A stretch of 64,000 nucleotides of DNA from Aurelia coerulea (GCA_039566865.1 CM076959.1:18894501-18958500); one strand, 5' to 3'; positions 12,021-23,133 are shown, counted from the first letter of the stretch. The notes: a model not told the origin generated them from the sequence alone. Program-made: numbers and translations.

Positions 12021-13656
12021 GTAAGTAAAATTAATTGTTTACTCAGATTGCTAAAACGTTGTTTGCTTATCGGACATCCAACAGAGAATTAATTACTCTT
12101 CCTAGTGTCAACAAGACTTTTTCTTCAAAACATACACAGTTAAGCCCGAAATTATTCATACCTATGCCAAAATTGGAGTATTTTCAATCGTTATATTTGC
12201 TAACCAATTCACAAGATATTTCATTCCTTGAAATGTCTCTTGTAGCACTTGTTTCAGCCTTTTATCACATTCTTACGAAACTTCAGCCACAGTAAAATTG
12301 GTCCTCAAATAGAACGATTCAAAATACTCAGAATTTGGCACAGGTATGAATAATTTCGGGCTTAACTGTACGTATATCGAGGTCAATATTTCGAAAGTTA
12401 ACCATGCTAAAAATAGTGGAGATGTGTCTAAAGATGATATGCAAAATCTCAAAAACATTTTATGGAACATGATTTCTCAGTTAACTTGTTTTCTTGAGTA
12501 GAGGTTCCAACCTCACGATTCATACTCTAATGTCTAGTATGTCATGTTTCATACTCTAATGTCTAAAATATAGCCAGGTAAATAGCCAGGTAAATAGCCA
12601 GGTACAGTAAAAAGTGAATTTTCGCCAACATCAAGATGAGATCAGCTTTTCAGGAATCTTCAGACAGGACATCTTCAGAGCAACTTCTGAAAACTTTCGG
12701 TCTAGTTTAAACATCGTTTTTTTTACCGTGTTGAATCGAACTGTATTAAAAACGGCAGAATCTAGCGTGTCTAAAAATCTGATTTAAACATCGTTTTTTG
12801 CAGTGTAGGGTTGAAATTGAAATGGCTAAAATGGCTATTTTTCAAAATGAACAAGCACAGTGGCTGATCACACGTACAAACCGTGGACCATGGCCTAGAA
12901 TTGATCAATTAAATGCGGCAGAAAAACGATGCTTAAATCAAGTCGTTTTCTGCCGTTTGATACGACAAAGCTGGTGAACTCCTGCCGTTTTATCTATTCA
13001 AAACGACAGGTGATTTAAACATCGTTTTTATGAAGAATTCAATTGACACTTAGAAGAAGTTTTTAGCAGCATCTTTCAAATTCGACACGGCAAGAACGAT
13101 GTTTAAACTGGGCCTTACATGGGCATAGATTTTACTATAAACAGACGTTGATACTTATAAATAACCAGCTGTTCTGAAGATGCCCTAAGGTGGGAAACTA
13201 GTCAGGATTGAGCGAAAAATAAAACTGCGTTAAAAACCAAGGTACTCTCCCTGTTTTGTGGTATTCGTTGTGTCCTCTTCAACCGTGCATTGTAAATTAT
13301 CGAATTATGTATATGGCATTTCAAAGTAGTTGCAAATGATTTTAATCTGGAAATCATTTTCTTTCAAAGCTGGGACCTTCGATGTTATCTTACCCTTTAT
13401 ACCAAAAGTTTAGTATTGTTAGCAACAGTTCTAAATTCAAGAGAAGATTTTAAACGTGAAGAAGATTTAACCCTACACGAGGACCTCATAATCAGAGGAC
13501 CAGAGCTAAGATATTTCGTTTCTTTCCTCATTAGAAAGTGAACTCGAAGACGAATCAAGTGAAGGAGAAATGGAAGAATCAAGCGAAGAAGAATCAGTAT
13601 TATCAGATGGATCTGAGGATACTGAAGAAGAAAGTAATTCCGAGAACTCAGAGTAA
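11872..13656 (+). CDS. C-terminal part of a gene with an acidic Ser/Glu-rich tail (two exons)
   Basis: Two plus-strand exons join in phase. The first (11872-12020) follows a pyrimidine-rich acceptor (gcccgccccttag) and ends at GAG G before gtaagt. The second (13535-13656) follows tttcctcattag and completes the split codon as GAA, then runs to TAA. The joined reading is about 90 residues of very acidic, Ser-rich sequence (SEEGSFSGSEEDEGSSSEEE and later ELEEEDIEESELEDESSEGE), ending SNSENSE. Such tails are disordered and common in nuclear and trafficking proteins; there is no domain to name it, and no upstream exon was found. Support comes from phase agreement and a shared composition across a 1.5-kb intron. 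The intron carries two transposon relics, and a LINE fragment lies just past the stop. Confidence 0.6.
12137..12368. mobile_element. 232-bp MITE, intron of the acidic-tail gene
   Basis: The ends are CAGTTAAGCCCGAAATTATT and its inverse. A second copy of exactly the same length lies at 17500-17731 in the opposite orientation. That copy is flanked by TA on both sides, which indicates a Tc1/mariner-type target. At this copy the right flank is TA and the left has changed to CA. Confidence 0.8.
12573..12606. repeat. 12-bp tandem repeat, three copies
   Basis: The unit atagccaggtaa is repeated three times within the intron between the acidic exons. Confidence 0.8.
12699..13114. mobile_element. Foldback MITE with TTTAAACATCG-type ends
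   Basis: The left end GGTCTAGTTTAAACATCG and the right end (inverse GGCCCAGTTTAAACATCG) form TIRs that extend inwards to the CCGTGT(T/C)GAAT region. The same motif recurs internally in both orientations. A related, left-truncated copy lies inverted at 41119-41473. No coding capacity. Confidence 0.75.
13535..13656 (+). CDS. Acidic-tail gene, last exon
   Basis: 122 bp: two bases complete the split Glu codon, then 39 codons and TAA. The residues are almost all Glu, Ser, Asp and Thr. No polyadenylation signal was identified before the LINE fragment that follows. Confidence 0.6.
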
Positions 13657-13739
13657 TAATTGAAAGGATGAATTTCTTGGAAGGAAGCAATATATCGAAG
13701 TAGAAAGAAACTTCCCAAGGTATGGCGCTACTTTACCAG

Positions 13740-13993
13740 GTCACTATATACATCAGGTAGTTCTGAGAACAATTAAAGAGTGGAAGGGTGACAGTTGCTC
13801 ATGCAAAATATGTAGATAAAGAGTCCGTGGGAATTTCACCAGAAATATTTCTGTATTATAATCATGTATTTATCTATTCATTGTAATTAGTATTCCTTTT
13901 TGTGTAAATAGTTGGTCTTAATTAGTTCAATTTTGAACTATCAGTTTTTTTAACCAACTGTAAATAATGTTATAATAATAATAATAATAATAA
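13740..13993 (+). mobile_element. Short 3' fragment of a jockey-like LINE
   Basis: A frame ending IKEWKGDSCSCKICR and a stop (13772-13819) matches the Cys-rich C-terminal ending of the LINE at 9.1-10.2 kb. An AT-rich 3' UTR with a hairpin (agttcaattttgaact) and an (ATA)n tail at about 13971-13993 follow. It is severely 5'-truncated and sits just past the acidic-tail stop codon. Confidence 0.6.
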
Positions 13994-14332
13994 ACACAGA
14001 GTAGTGATTGAAACCATGTATGGAAGGAAGCAGAACATTGAAATGGAAAGGACCTTCGAAGGTAGGGTGGTTTTATCCACGAACTCGGGATTAGCAACTT
14101 GGTATGTGTCAGTGGATATCATTGGCAAAAAGAAGACACCCTGAGGTAAACGGCCAAACTAAATCAAATGAATAACTGGATAAAGGAATAACTGTTGTGA
14201 AAAAATGGATTATGAATATCGCAATGCACACTGAGACTTCTAGTTATTTCGCAAATAATAACTTGTGACTGGCTATATTATATATGCAAATATATTGATC
14301 TGAAAGATTTGCGTCCGATAATTTACATAAGA

Positions 14333-14680
14333 TGATAAGATCTACCACATATGATGGGGAATAATGAATATTATTGTATAGCATGAAAATAATGCGATAA
14401 AAAGTACCTTTAGTGCTTCATTTTTCTTGTTTTTCTCTTGCAATTCATGTGTATGTGTCTGTACACTCCACTGTTAGGCCCATCTAAAAATAAACCGAAG
14501 GGACCTAGTTATTGAGGTGGTGGTTTATGGACCTAGCAGTGGAGTGTGCACACACATAGATTGCAAGAGAAAAACAAGAAAACTGAAGCACGAAAGGTAT
14601 ATTTTATCGCATTATTTTCATTTTATACAATAATATTCACTATTCCCCCATCAAATGTGGGTATCCCAATCCTTATCCAC
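14333..14680. mobile_element. Palindromic foldback element
   Basis: Two imperfect arms of about 140 bp (14333-14480 and 14531-14680) pair through aatattattgtat, gaaaataatgcgataaa and cttgtttttctcttgcaat and their inverses. A short centre separates them. No reading frame; MITE-like. Confidence 0.75.
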
Positions 14681-14743
14681 CCAGCTTTGCCAAAGCAAGC
14701 AAGCGTTGAAACAGCCGTTTCCAAGCTAAGTAAGATATAGGTA

Positions 14744-15352
14744 CCGGGTGTCCCAAAAGAAATACTCTCGTTTGAGAAATCACCAAAATTTGATTACAAG
14801 GCTGATCTTCAACTTTCTTTTTCGGTCAAGTAGAACAATACGGGCCAAATTATTTTCCAAGATGTAACTGATCTTTAAATTGGTTTAAAAATTATCAAAT
14901 TTAGCTCTTTCTAGGGCTTCCTGGTTTGAAGCATACTGCAAAAATATTGATGATTGCCAGATCAATTTCTTTGTGCATGTAAAGCTTCTAGTTTGGTCAT
15001 AAATGACAGAAAGAAATGCGCACTATCATTGGACACATCAATGATGATAAAAAATTTGAAAATTTTGACTGTTAGGCAAGATCGAGTATTTTCCTTAAAA
15101 ACTATAGCTCAAAATAAGGTTTTTCAACATGTAGACTGGACAAGTAGGCCGTTTCTTTTTCATGTCATGCAAGGCTTGAATTTGAGCAGGTCTATCGATT
15201 TTCTTTTCGACACGAAAACATCGGCGTAAAACCACAACCAACATCTTCGAATGCAATTTAGCCTTTCGGCAATCGGATGAAATAAAGTTTTTGAAAATCG
15301 GTTCATTCGTTATGGGCAATCAAACGATAATACATCATTTTGGGACACCCGG
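14744..15352. mobile_element. Mariner-like MITE, TA target site
   Basis: The ends CCGGGTGTCCCAAAA and TTTTGGGACACCCGG are flanked by TA (14742-14743 and 15353-15354). 609 bp and no transposase. A right-truncated relative lies at 56499-56850. Confidence 0.85.
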
Positions 15353-15426
15353 TATGGCAATGCGATATATGTTAAAAGTGGAAGAAACGTAATAAAAATA
15401 TATAAAAGCGTACTTGAAAGATGTTT

Positions 15427-15599
15427 CTATTCTGCCTTTTCCTCCTTTGGCTTGGTTGTGTAAGCTTGTTTGTAGAAATGTGAAAATAACATGAATAGTG
15501 TGAGCATGTACAGCCATAATAACCAGAAGAAGCCTCTTGGGAATCTACAGTCCAGTTTTATGGCGTATGAAATGTGAAGGAAAGCAACACAAATTGAAT
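15427..15599 (-). pseudogene. Frameshifted copy of the last ELOVL exon
   Basis: The minus-strand sequence after an acceptor (ccttttctag) matches the final exon of the intact elongase at 23619-23792 over its whole length. It shares FLHxSYAI, then [20 protein letters not shown] and HFYKQAYTTKPKEEKAE before TAG. It is 173 bp against 174: one base is missing within the first 15 nt, so if entered in the family's phase 0 the protein would shift frame at once. The intact copy ends KKAE, a KKXX-type ER retrieval signal; this copy ends EKAE. No other elongase exon was found on this strand up to 23.6 kb. It therefore looks like a partial tandem duplication, later separated by the 132-bp satellite and MITEs. 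A functional gene with exons I missed is possible but unlikely. Confidence 0.75.
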
Positions 15600-16223
15600 C
15601 TAGAAAAGGAAGCAAAAATAAATCAACTTTTGTTTGACAAGGGTTCATTTCGCATACACTGGCATTTCCTTGTAAATTTTTAGCTGATCTTGAAGGAATC
15701 GAGTTCTCATAAATAGCCCGCTCATGACCAATATCAACTTCTTTTCAATCATAAAACAAAAGTAGTCATTTTATCGCTATTGAAATAGAACCAAAGAAAT
15801 TCATGAGGATAATGCAAGGATTAAGAAGTCTTTGTTCACCACTGCTAATGACTTTAGCACTATTGTGCGATAACAAAGGGCCGTCAGCGATTTGTCAGCA
15901 AAAACTTTGCTCAGCGTTAACGCTCAAGTATTTATATGGACACCATGCTTTGAAAGCACTAACATTTGCTTGCTGAAGGAGACTGTTTGCCCGCTTGGCC
16001 AAATTAAGGGGAATATACTTCTTGAGAACATTTCTAAAATGTTTTGAACCTTTAAGTGAGCTGTGGTTTTGATGTTTTCTGTCATAGTTTTGACAGTGGA
16101 TTATCAACGATTGCAAGAGCACATTTTACACAAAACTGGGACAACATCAGCCAGTCGGGTGTCAGAGTGGATCAGTTTTAACCAAGGTATCTTTTAACCC
16201 ACATGTGGGTTAGTGGAAACCCA
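15600..16223. other. No confident feature
   Basis: A 75-codon minus-strand frame (15895-16122, ending VNAEQSFC) has no recognisable domain and no phase-compatible splice partner. I treat it as unproven. Confidence 0.4.
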
Positions 16224-16227
16224 TTAA

Positions 16228-16540
16228 AGGGGCTCGGTCGTCAAAATGTAAACAAAACGATGCTTTTGCAGTTTTTTGAAAGGTGATATCACACAGGATT
16301 TTCATATTTTTTCAAAATGAAAGTTGCTGTTTGGACATAGATCATTGTACTTCACTAAGGAACAAACCAAACAGTCATATCTTCTATGATTGCTCGGATA
16401 TAAGTGGATTTTTAACGGTCACTTTTTGGTGGCTTGAGTGCAGCCACCAAACAAACTTCAGAAGACAATGGATGAACAATGGATAATTGGTGACACGTGC
16501 GAGTTTACGGATTTGTTTACTGTTTGACGACGGAGCCCCT
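16228..16540. mobile_element. TTAA-flanked MITE, family T1, copy 1
   Basis: The ends AGGGGCTCGGTCG and CGACGGAGCCCCT are flanked on both sides by TTAA (16224-16227 and 16541-16544), the target duplication of piggyBac-like and Kolobok elements. 313 bp, non-coding. Related copies lie at 25998 and 57567, inverted relative to this one. Confidence 0.85.
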
Positions 16541-16771
16541 TTAAACGGATTTCTTTTGACCCAGCTGCAATAGCAACAACCTACTTTACTTTTGGCACTT
16601 CAAATTGAAGTTGAAACGACAAAAGGGAAATAAATGACTAAAAACGACGGGTGAAAACAACTGAAAACGAACAAAAACGAGTTACCGTAAAACTAGTATT
16701 TTGTCTTGCTTTCATTCGGCGCACAAAGGATCAAAGTTGACCATATTTCTAACTTTTGTTGACTGACTCAC

Positions 16772-16867
16772 CCAGAGAGGCAATTTGGCTTGTTCGCTTT
16801 GATTCTCATTCCAACTTCTCATGTCTTTACCATCTTCAAAAGCTTGCTGATTTTCTGTACCTTGCAT
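16772..16867 (-). CDS. Candidate short coding exon, unrecognised
   Basis: On the minus strand an ATG opens 32 codons (MQGTENQQAFEDGKDM, then RSWNENQSEQAKLPLW) that end exactly at a consensus donor (TGG before gtgagt). The composition is protein-like and polar. I found no matching downstream exon and do not recognise the sequence, so this is only a candidate. Confidence 0.22.
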
Positions 16868-16937
16868 TTGCCTTTACGGTTGGTGTAGTTGGTAGGCACA
16901 GCAAAATAACAGCGTGATGATTTGGTCATTGGGAAGG

Positions 16938-17175
16938 AAACTGGCTCTACAAGTATCTTTTTAAAAGAAACTGCCCACGAGAAACTCAACTCTCAGATCG
17001 CTAAAAAATTGCGAAACTCCGGTACTGGGAAAATATAAGTTAAGAAACTATTTATTTTTATAAAGGAAATCCTTTGAAATATTTTTACTTTACTTTCACT
17101 TGTTTCCTGTATTATATTACTCGTAAGCTACTTGAGTAATGTCTGAACATTAGAAAGGCTACCGAGCAGAGTTGG
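16938..17175. repeat. Half-copy of the 48-kb inverted-repeat family
   Basis: It matches the arm of the large inverted repeat at 48164-49394 (agaaactgcccacgagaaac, tactgggaaaatataa, cacttgtttcctg). It also preserves the uninterrupted target sequence for an insertion at 37 kb (see findings). Confidence 0.7.
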
Positions 17176-17324
17176 AAGAAGTATCAGTTCCCAGAAATTA
17201 TTTTGGATCTAAATATTCCCAGAAACTTTTCAAGAGCATTTTTGGAAAATCTAGCTACGAAATGCGGTAGTTGGTTACTGTTCATAATCGATAATTTTGT
17301 TACAGTGGTTTTTGTGACAGTCCT

Positions 17325-17790
17325 TTGGTAAAACATAATCTCTCTTTGAATATACATATATAAGTTATTTGTTTGTACGTGCGGCTACAAATACACAAAA
17401 TATCTTTAAATGAGTTTAGAACCTGGAGCTTAAAATACTAAACGTTTCGAGCTTCATCAGTAGTGAAGAATACTGATGAAGGGTTAAGCCCGAAACGTAC
17501 AGTTAAGCCCGAAATTATTCACACCTATGCTAAATTCTGAGTATTTTGCATCGTTCTATTTGAGGACCAATTTTACTGTGGCTGAAGTTTCGTAAGAATG
17601 TGATAAAAGGCTGAAACAAGTGCTACAAGAGACATTTCAAGGAATGAAATATCTTGTGAATTGGTTAGCAAATATAACGATTGAAAATACTCCAAATTTG
17701 GCAAAGGTATGAATAATTTTGGGCTTAACTGTATAGTATTTGAAGCTAGGCTATAAACTCATTTAAAGATATTTTGTCTCTCTAAATACA
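17325..17790. repeat. Palindromic unit with two opposed hammerhead-like cores, split by a MITE
   Basis: The left arm, reading inwards, contains the inverse of the 132-bp satellite start (tatctttaaatgagttta), then agcttaaaatactaaacg, then tttcgagcttcatcag. The right arm contains ctgatgaagggttaagcc, cgaaacgta, tagtatttgaagct and then ggctataaactcatttaaag. It is the same sequence inverted. The MITE at 17500 interrupts the right arm. Confidence 0.7.
17500..17731. mobile_element. 232-bp MITE, copy 2
   Basis: It has the same length and ends as the copy at 12137-12368 but lies in the opposite orientation, and TA flanks both sides (17498-17499 and 17732-17733). It is inserted in the arm of the palindrome that borders the 132-bp satellite. 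Confidence 0.85.
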
Positions 17791-20633
17791 AGTGAACCAT
17801 ATCCTCTGGTAAAACCTATGCACTCATTTTTGCCCAGTAGGTGCATTTTATGTAGCAGGCTACAAACTCATTTAAAGATATTTTGTCTCTTTAAATACAT
17901 GTGAACCATCCTCTGGTAAAACCCAATTTCTCTATAAATACAAGTGACAATGAACTCATTTTTGCCCAGTAGGTGCATTTTATGTGTTAGGCTACAAACT
18001 CATTTAAAGATATTTTGTCTCTTTAAATACATGTGAACCATCCTCTGGTAAAACCCAATTTCTCTTTAAATACAAGTGACAATGAACTCATTTTTGCCCA
18101 GTAGGTGCATTTTATGTAGTAGGCTACAAACTCATTTAAAGATATTTTGTCTCTTTAAATACATGTGAACCATCCTCTGGTAAAACCCAATTTCTCTATA
18201 AATACAAGTGACAATGAACTCATTTTTGCCCAGTAGGTGCATTTTATGTAGTAGGCTACAAACTCATTTAAAGATATTTTGTCTCTTTAAATACATGTGA
18301 ACCATCCTCTGGTAAAACCTAATTTCTCTTTAAATACAAGTGACAATGAACTCATTTTTGCCCGGTAGGTGCATTTTATGTAGTAGGCTACAAACTCATT
18401 TAAAGATATTTTGTCTCTTTAAATACATGTGAACCATCCTCTGGTAAAACCTAACTTCTCTATAAATACAAGTGACAATGAACTCATTTTTGCCCAGTAG
18501 GTGCATTTTATGTAGTAGGCTACAAACTCATTTAAAGATATTTTGTCTCTTTAAATACATGTGAACCATCCTCTGGTAAAACCTAACTTCTCTATAAATA
18601 CAAGTGACAATGAACTCATTTTTGCCCAGTAGGTGCATTTTATGTGTTAGGCTACAAACTCATTTAAAGATATTTTGTCTCTTTAAATACATGTGAACCA
18701 TCCTCTGGTAAAACCTAACTTCTCTATAAATACAAGTGACAATGAACTCATTTTTGCCCAGTAGGTGCATTTTATGTAGTAGGCTACAAACTCATTTAAA
18801 GATATTTTGTCTCTTTAAATACATGTGAACCATCCTCTGGTAAAACCTAACTTCTCTATAAATACAAGTGACAATGAACTCATTTTTGCCCAGTAGGTGC
18901 ATCTTATGTGTTAGGCTACAAACTCATTTAAAGATATTTTGTCTCTTTAAATACATGTGAACCATCCTCTGGTAAAACCTAACTTCTCTATAAATACAAG
19001 TGACAATGAACTCATTTTTGCCCGGTAGGTGCATTTTATGTGTTAGGCTACAAACTCATTTAAAGATATTTTGTCTCTTTAAATACATGTGAACCATCCT
19101 CTGGTAAAACCTAACTTCTCTATAAATACAAGTGACAATGAACTCATTTTTGCCCAGTAGGTGCATTTTATGTGTTAGGCTACAAACTCATTTAAAGATA
19201 TTTTGTCTCTTTAAATACATGTGAACCATCCTCTGGTAAAACCTAACTTCTCTATAAATACAAGTGACAATGAACTCATTTTTGCCCAGTAGGTGCATTT
19301 TATGTGTTAGGCTACAAACTCATTTAAAGATATTTTGTCTCTTTAAATACATGTGAACCATCCTCTGGTAAAACCTAACTTCTCTATAAATACAAGTGAC
19401 AATGAACTCATTTTTGCCCAGTAGGTGCATTTTATGTAGTAGGCTACAAACTCATTTAAAGATATTTTGTCTCTTTAAATACATGTGAACCATCCTCTGG
19501 TAAAACCTAACTTCTCTATAAATACAAGTGACAATGAACTCATTTTTGCCCAGTAGGTGCATTTTATGTGTTAGGCTACAAACTCATTTAAAGATATTTT
19601 GTCTCTTTAAATACATGTGAACCATCCTCTGGTAAAACCTAACTTCTCTATAAATACAAGTGACAATGAACTCATTTTTGCCCAGTAGGTGCATTTTATG
19701 TGTTAGGCTACAAACTCATTTAAAGATATTTTGTCTCTTTAAATACATGTGAACCATCCTCTGGTAAAACCTAACTTCTCTATAAATACAAGTGACAATG
19801 AACTCATTTTTGCCCAGTAGGTGCATTTTATGTAGTAGGCTACAAACTCATTTAAAGATATTTTGTCTCTTTAAATACATGTGAACCATCCTCTGGTAAA
19901 ACCCAATTTCTCTATAAATACAAGTGACAATGAACTCATTTTTGCCCAGTAGGTGCATTTTATGTAGTAGGCTACAAACTCATTTAAAGATATTTTGTCT
20001 CTTTAAATACATGTGAACCATCCTCTGGTAAAACCTAACTTCTCTATAAATACAAGTGACAATGAACTCATTTTTGCCCGGTAGGTGCATTTTATGTAGT
20101 AGGCTACAAACTCATTTAAAGATATTTTGTCTCTTTAAATACATGTGAACCATCCTCTGGTAAAACCCAATTTCTCTATAAATACAAGTGACAATGAACT
20201 CATTTTTGCCCAGTAGGTGCATTTTATGTAGTAGGCTACAAACTCATTTAAAGATATTTTGTCTCTTTAAATACATGTGAACCATCCTCTGGTAAAACCT
20301 AACTTCTCTATAAATACAAGTGACAATGAACTCATTTTTGCCCGGTAGGTGCATCTTATGTAGTAGGCTATAAACTCATTTAAAGATATTTTGTCTCTTT
20401 AAATACATGTGAACCATCCTCTGGTAAAACCCAATTTCTCTATAAATACAAGTGACAATGAACTCATTTTTGCCCAGTAGGTGCATCTTATGTAGTAGGC
20501 TACAAACTCATTTAAAGATATTTTGTCTCTTTAAATACATGTGAACCATCCTCTGGTAAAACCTAATTTCTCTTTAAATACAAATGACAATAACCTCATT
20601 TTTGCCCGGTAGGTGCATTTTATGTGGTACTTA
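17745..20633. repeat. 132-bp satellite array, about 21-22 copies
   Basis: The monomer starts near ggctacaaactcatttaaag and recurs every 132 bp (gctac at 17991, 18123, 18255, 18387 and so on). Variants include acccaatttctc/acctaacttctc and tgtagtagg/tgtgttagg. The first, diverged monomer is the right arm of the palindrome at 17325-17790. The last degrades at about 20625. Non-coding. Confidence 0.95.
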
Positions 20634-20639
20634 GTGGCA

Positions 20640-21813
20640 TATAAATGTCGTAAAATTTTTGTATTCAGTTCTTTTTAGCCCCACCTTTATAAATGCGAAG
20701 CTAAGTGTCATCGCCAGAAAACTGTTGCAGAAATTGTTCAGCCATAACCAAGGTTCCCAGAAAGGCAAATATATTTTCCTCCTCTGCAGAAATTTGGACA
20801 ATAATTACCCGTTTTTTATTTATCATTACAATTGACTTTTTCGTCTCTTTTTATCATATGACTTTCGAATCAAGGTAATCATAATTAGCTATGCTTACTT
20901 TCTTGAAAAATATCACAAAAATCAAAATACATCTGTTTTCGAAGGTTACTTGGTAAGTTAAAGGGTTCGTTTCAACTAGCATGCCTTGCAAGTGTTGTGT
21001 TGTTTTATGTATTGTTTCAGTAGACTGATTATATGTTCGTAGGTTATCGCTATTGATAGACTGATGGACGTTATAACTAGAGCGACAACAACAACATCAA
21101 TTCACTTCAATTAGGTGAGCGTAAGTTGAGGGTCCTCGTGTAGTGAGGCTATTGTTTTAGTTTATCGCTTGTTTTAGTTGTTGTTGTTGTTTCGCGCCAT
21201 TTATGCTAATCCTATTTGTAACTATACCACGTGACTAGGCGTAGACATGGACTTGACAGAAAGTTTTGGGAAGAGATCGTTGGGAGTAGTTGGATTCGTG
21301 AGATGATATCTGGGTTGTTTTGTGGGTCGAGAATTCCTATTCGATCGAGATTTATTAGGCCTAAATCAAAGAGCATCGAGTTGAGATTATTGTGGAACTT
21401 TATGGAGAACTCTATGAATACTTTGCTTATTAGCTGAGCTGTACATAGTGTAAATATTGCTGTTACTTCGCTGTTGTTATCTATTTCGTGCTTGCCATTT
21501 GGTTAGACAAGGAACGATAATAGGATAAAATACAACACAAGTGCAGTCTCCTGGTTGGCCTTTGTTGTCGATGAAAATGGCGACAACAAAGAGATGACTC
21601 ATGCAAAGCATTCTGGTTGAAACAGCCCTGTTAATGTTTACGATGATAACACAGTAATGAAGCATTACCTGCATGCTTTTAAATGAGTCAAAATTTTAGT
21701 TTATCAATTAACAACAGTTCTTAAAAACCCATTGCCACCCGGGCTCCTTTTTTTAGGCACGCTGCGGACTGTCTCAAAATCAAATTTGTCCCAAGCAGAA
21801 ACACGTATCCCTA
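20640..21813. other. Intergenic with repeat scraps
   Basis: It contains a half-copy of the TTAA hairpin of 53.5 kb (gtttcaactagcatgccttg at about 20968). It also holds a dispersed 55-bp word (gttatcgctattgataga, 21026-21080) that recurs near 43447 and 44168. The 68-codon frame at 21231 has no start ATG or domain. Confidence 0.5.
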
Positions 21814-22264
21814 CAGTAAAAACCCGTGCATAAGAACCTAGTGAATTAAGAACCTGCAGGCTGAAATTTTGCAATTAGACCCCCATTGTATAAGAACCCA
21901 TTCAGCCTGAAATCTGAAATAGGTTCTTATTTGTAGAGACCATGGGGTCTTATTCATTTGTGGAAGAATCGAAAATGTTTATATCACCTGATGAGAAGCT
22001 TTTGAAAGATTTTCTCTGGATTATATAAACACTTCTGAATTTTTGCTGGGAATAATACCTCATAAACTCAAGTGATGTGAACTGACTGTAAAAAAATAGA
22101 CCTGAAGTTTGAGTCTGAAGAAAAGAAATTCCTGAAAACCCTGAATGAAATAAGAACCAATTTAAAGAACTGAACAGCCCTATTTCCCACCAAATAACCT
22201 AAACATAAAAACCTAGTTAGGTTGACTTGCAAAATTGCAGGTTCTTATTCACGGGCTTTTACTG
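21814..22264. mobile_element. Mariner-like MITE, CAGTAAAAACCCG ends
   Basis: CAGTAAAAACCCGTGCATAA at the left and the inverse of TTATTCACGGGCTTTTACTG at the right, flanked by TA on both sides. Internal repeats of aagaacct. It is related to the element at 54848-55268. Confidence 0.85.
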
Positions 22265-22736
22265 TACTACAGTAGTTGAGTTGACAGAAATGTTGACTTT
22301 AGTCAAGCTTTTCGATATTTCTGCTTAGGCCAGATTTGATTTTCAGACAGTCTGAAATTGCAGCATGCTCGCAAAGGATCCTGGGTGACAATGACTCTTT
22401 AACGACAGTCCTTACTGTCCAATGTCTCAAGACAACAAAAAGCTACTCATAATGATACAATCATCAGGTGACCCAATGAAAAGTAAACTTTTGTAAAATA
22501 ACCAAAATTTGTCATAATACCAATGGTGTTCAAATTTTGCTTTTTGGTATTTTTGCCAGTGACCAAAAAGAGTATCGCTATTCTATTCTTTCGGGAGAAA
22601 GAAGTCAAAATCACGGTATGAAAACCCCAATTTTGAAAGATAGTATTTTAGCCGAAAACCTGTACCTTTCTACTTCAAATGAAAATGTTGAGTTAGGAAT
22701 GATTTAAGAGGACTTAAGCAGCCAATTTAAGTTATC

Positions 22737-22878
22737 AGTCCGCCTTACCGTTCCCTTTTCGGTAGTTCCTGGATCCGCATTTTCAACATTCCGGAAGAGG
22801 GCGCGAGAGATCTCTCGAGCTAAGTTGACGGACTGTTGGAATGACGGATCCAAAAGGGAATGGTCTGAAGACTGAAGA
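22737..22878. repeat. Imperfect hairpin
   Basis: The arms cagtccgccttaccgttccc and gggaatggtctgaagactg, plus inner arms around ggatccg, pair imperfectly over about 140 bp. Probably an old MITE. Confidence 0.45.
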
Positions 22879-23100
22879 GATAGAATTGGGGCAAGTCTAG
22901 CACTGTTATGGTTGATGACTCAAGTTTCTAAATCTATCCATGAGTAGAATGAACAGAGTGAAGGAGATGGTTTCTTTTGCAACTATAAACAAATTATCAG
23001 CTGAGACGATGTGGCGGTGATAATGCGGTATGGTGAATATAAAAAGCAAAATATAAAGGGATAAGATGAATATTGTAGATAGATAAATTCGAAAATATAG

Positions 23101-23133
23101 TACTTAAATGACGTTTCGCTGTTGCTTCATCAG
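23101..23133 (-). ncRNA. Hammerhead-ribozyme-like core
   Basis: The minus strand reads CTGATGA, AGCAACAGC, then CGAAACG and, 9 nt on, GTA. This has the CUGANGA and GAAA boxes, a GC/GC stem II and a possible AC/GU stem III. A convincing stem I was not found. A (GATA)n tract lies just beyond at about 23157-23178. Confidence 0.3.
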
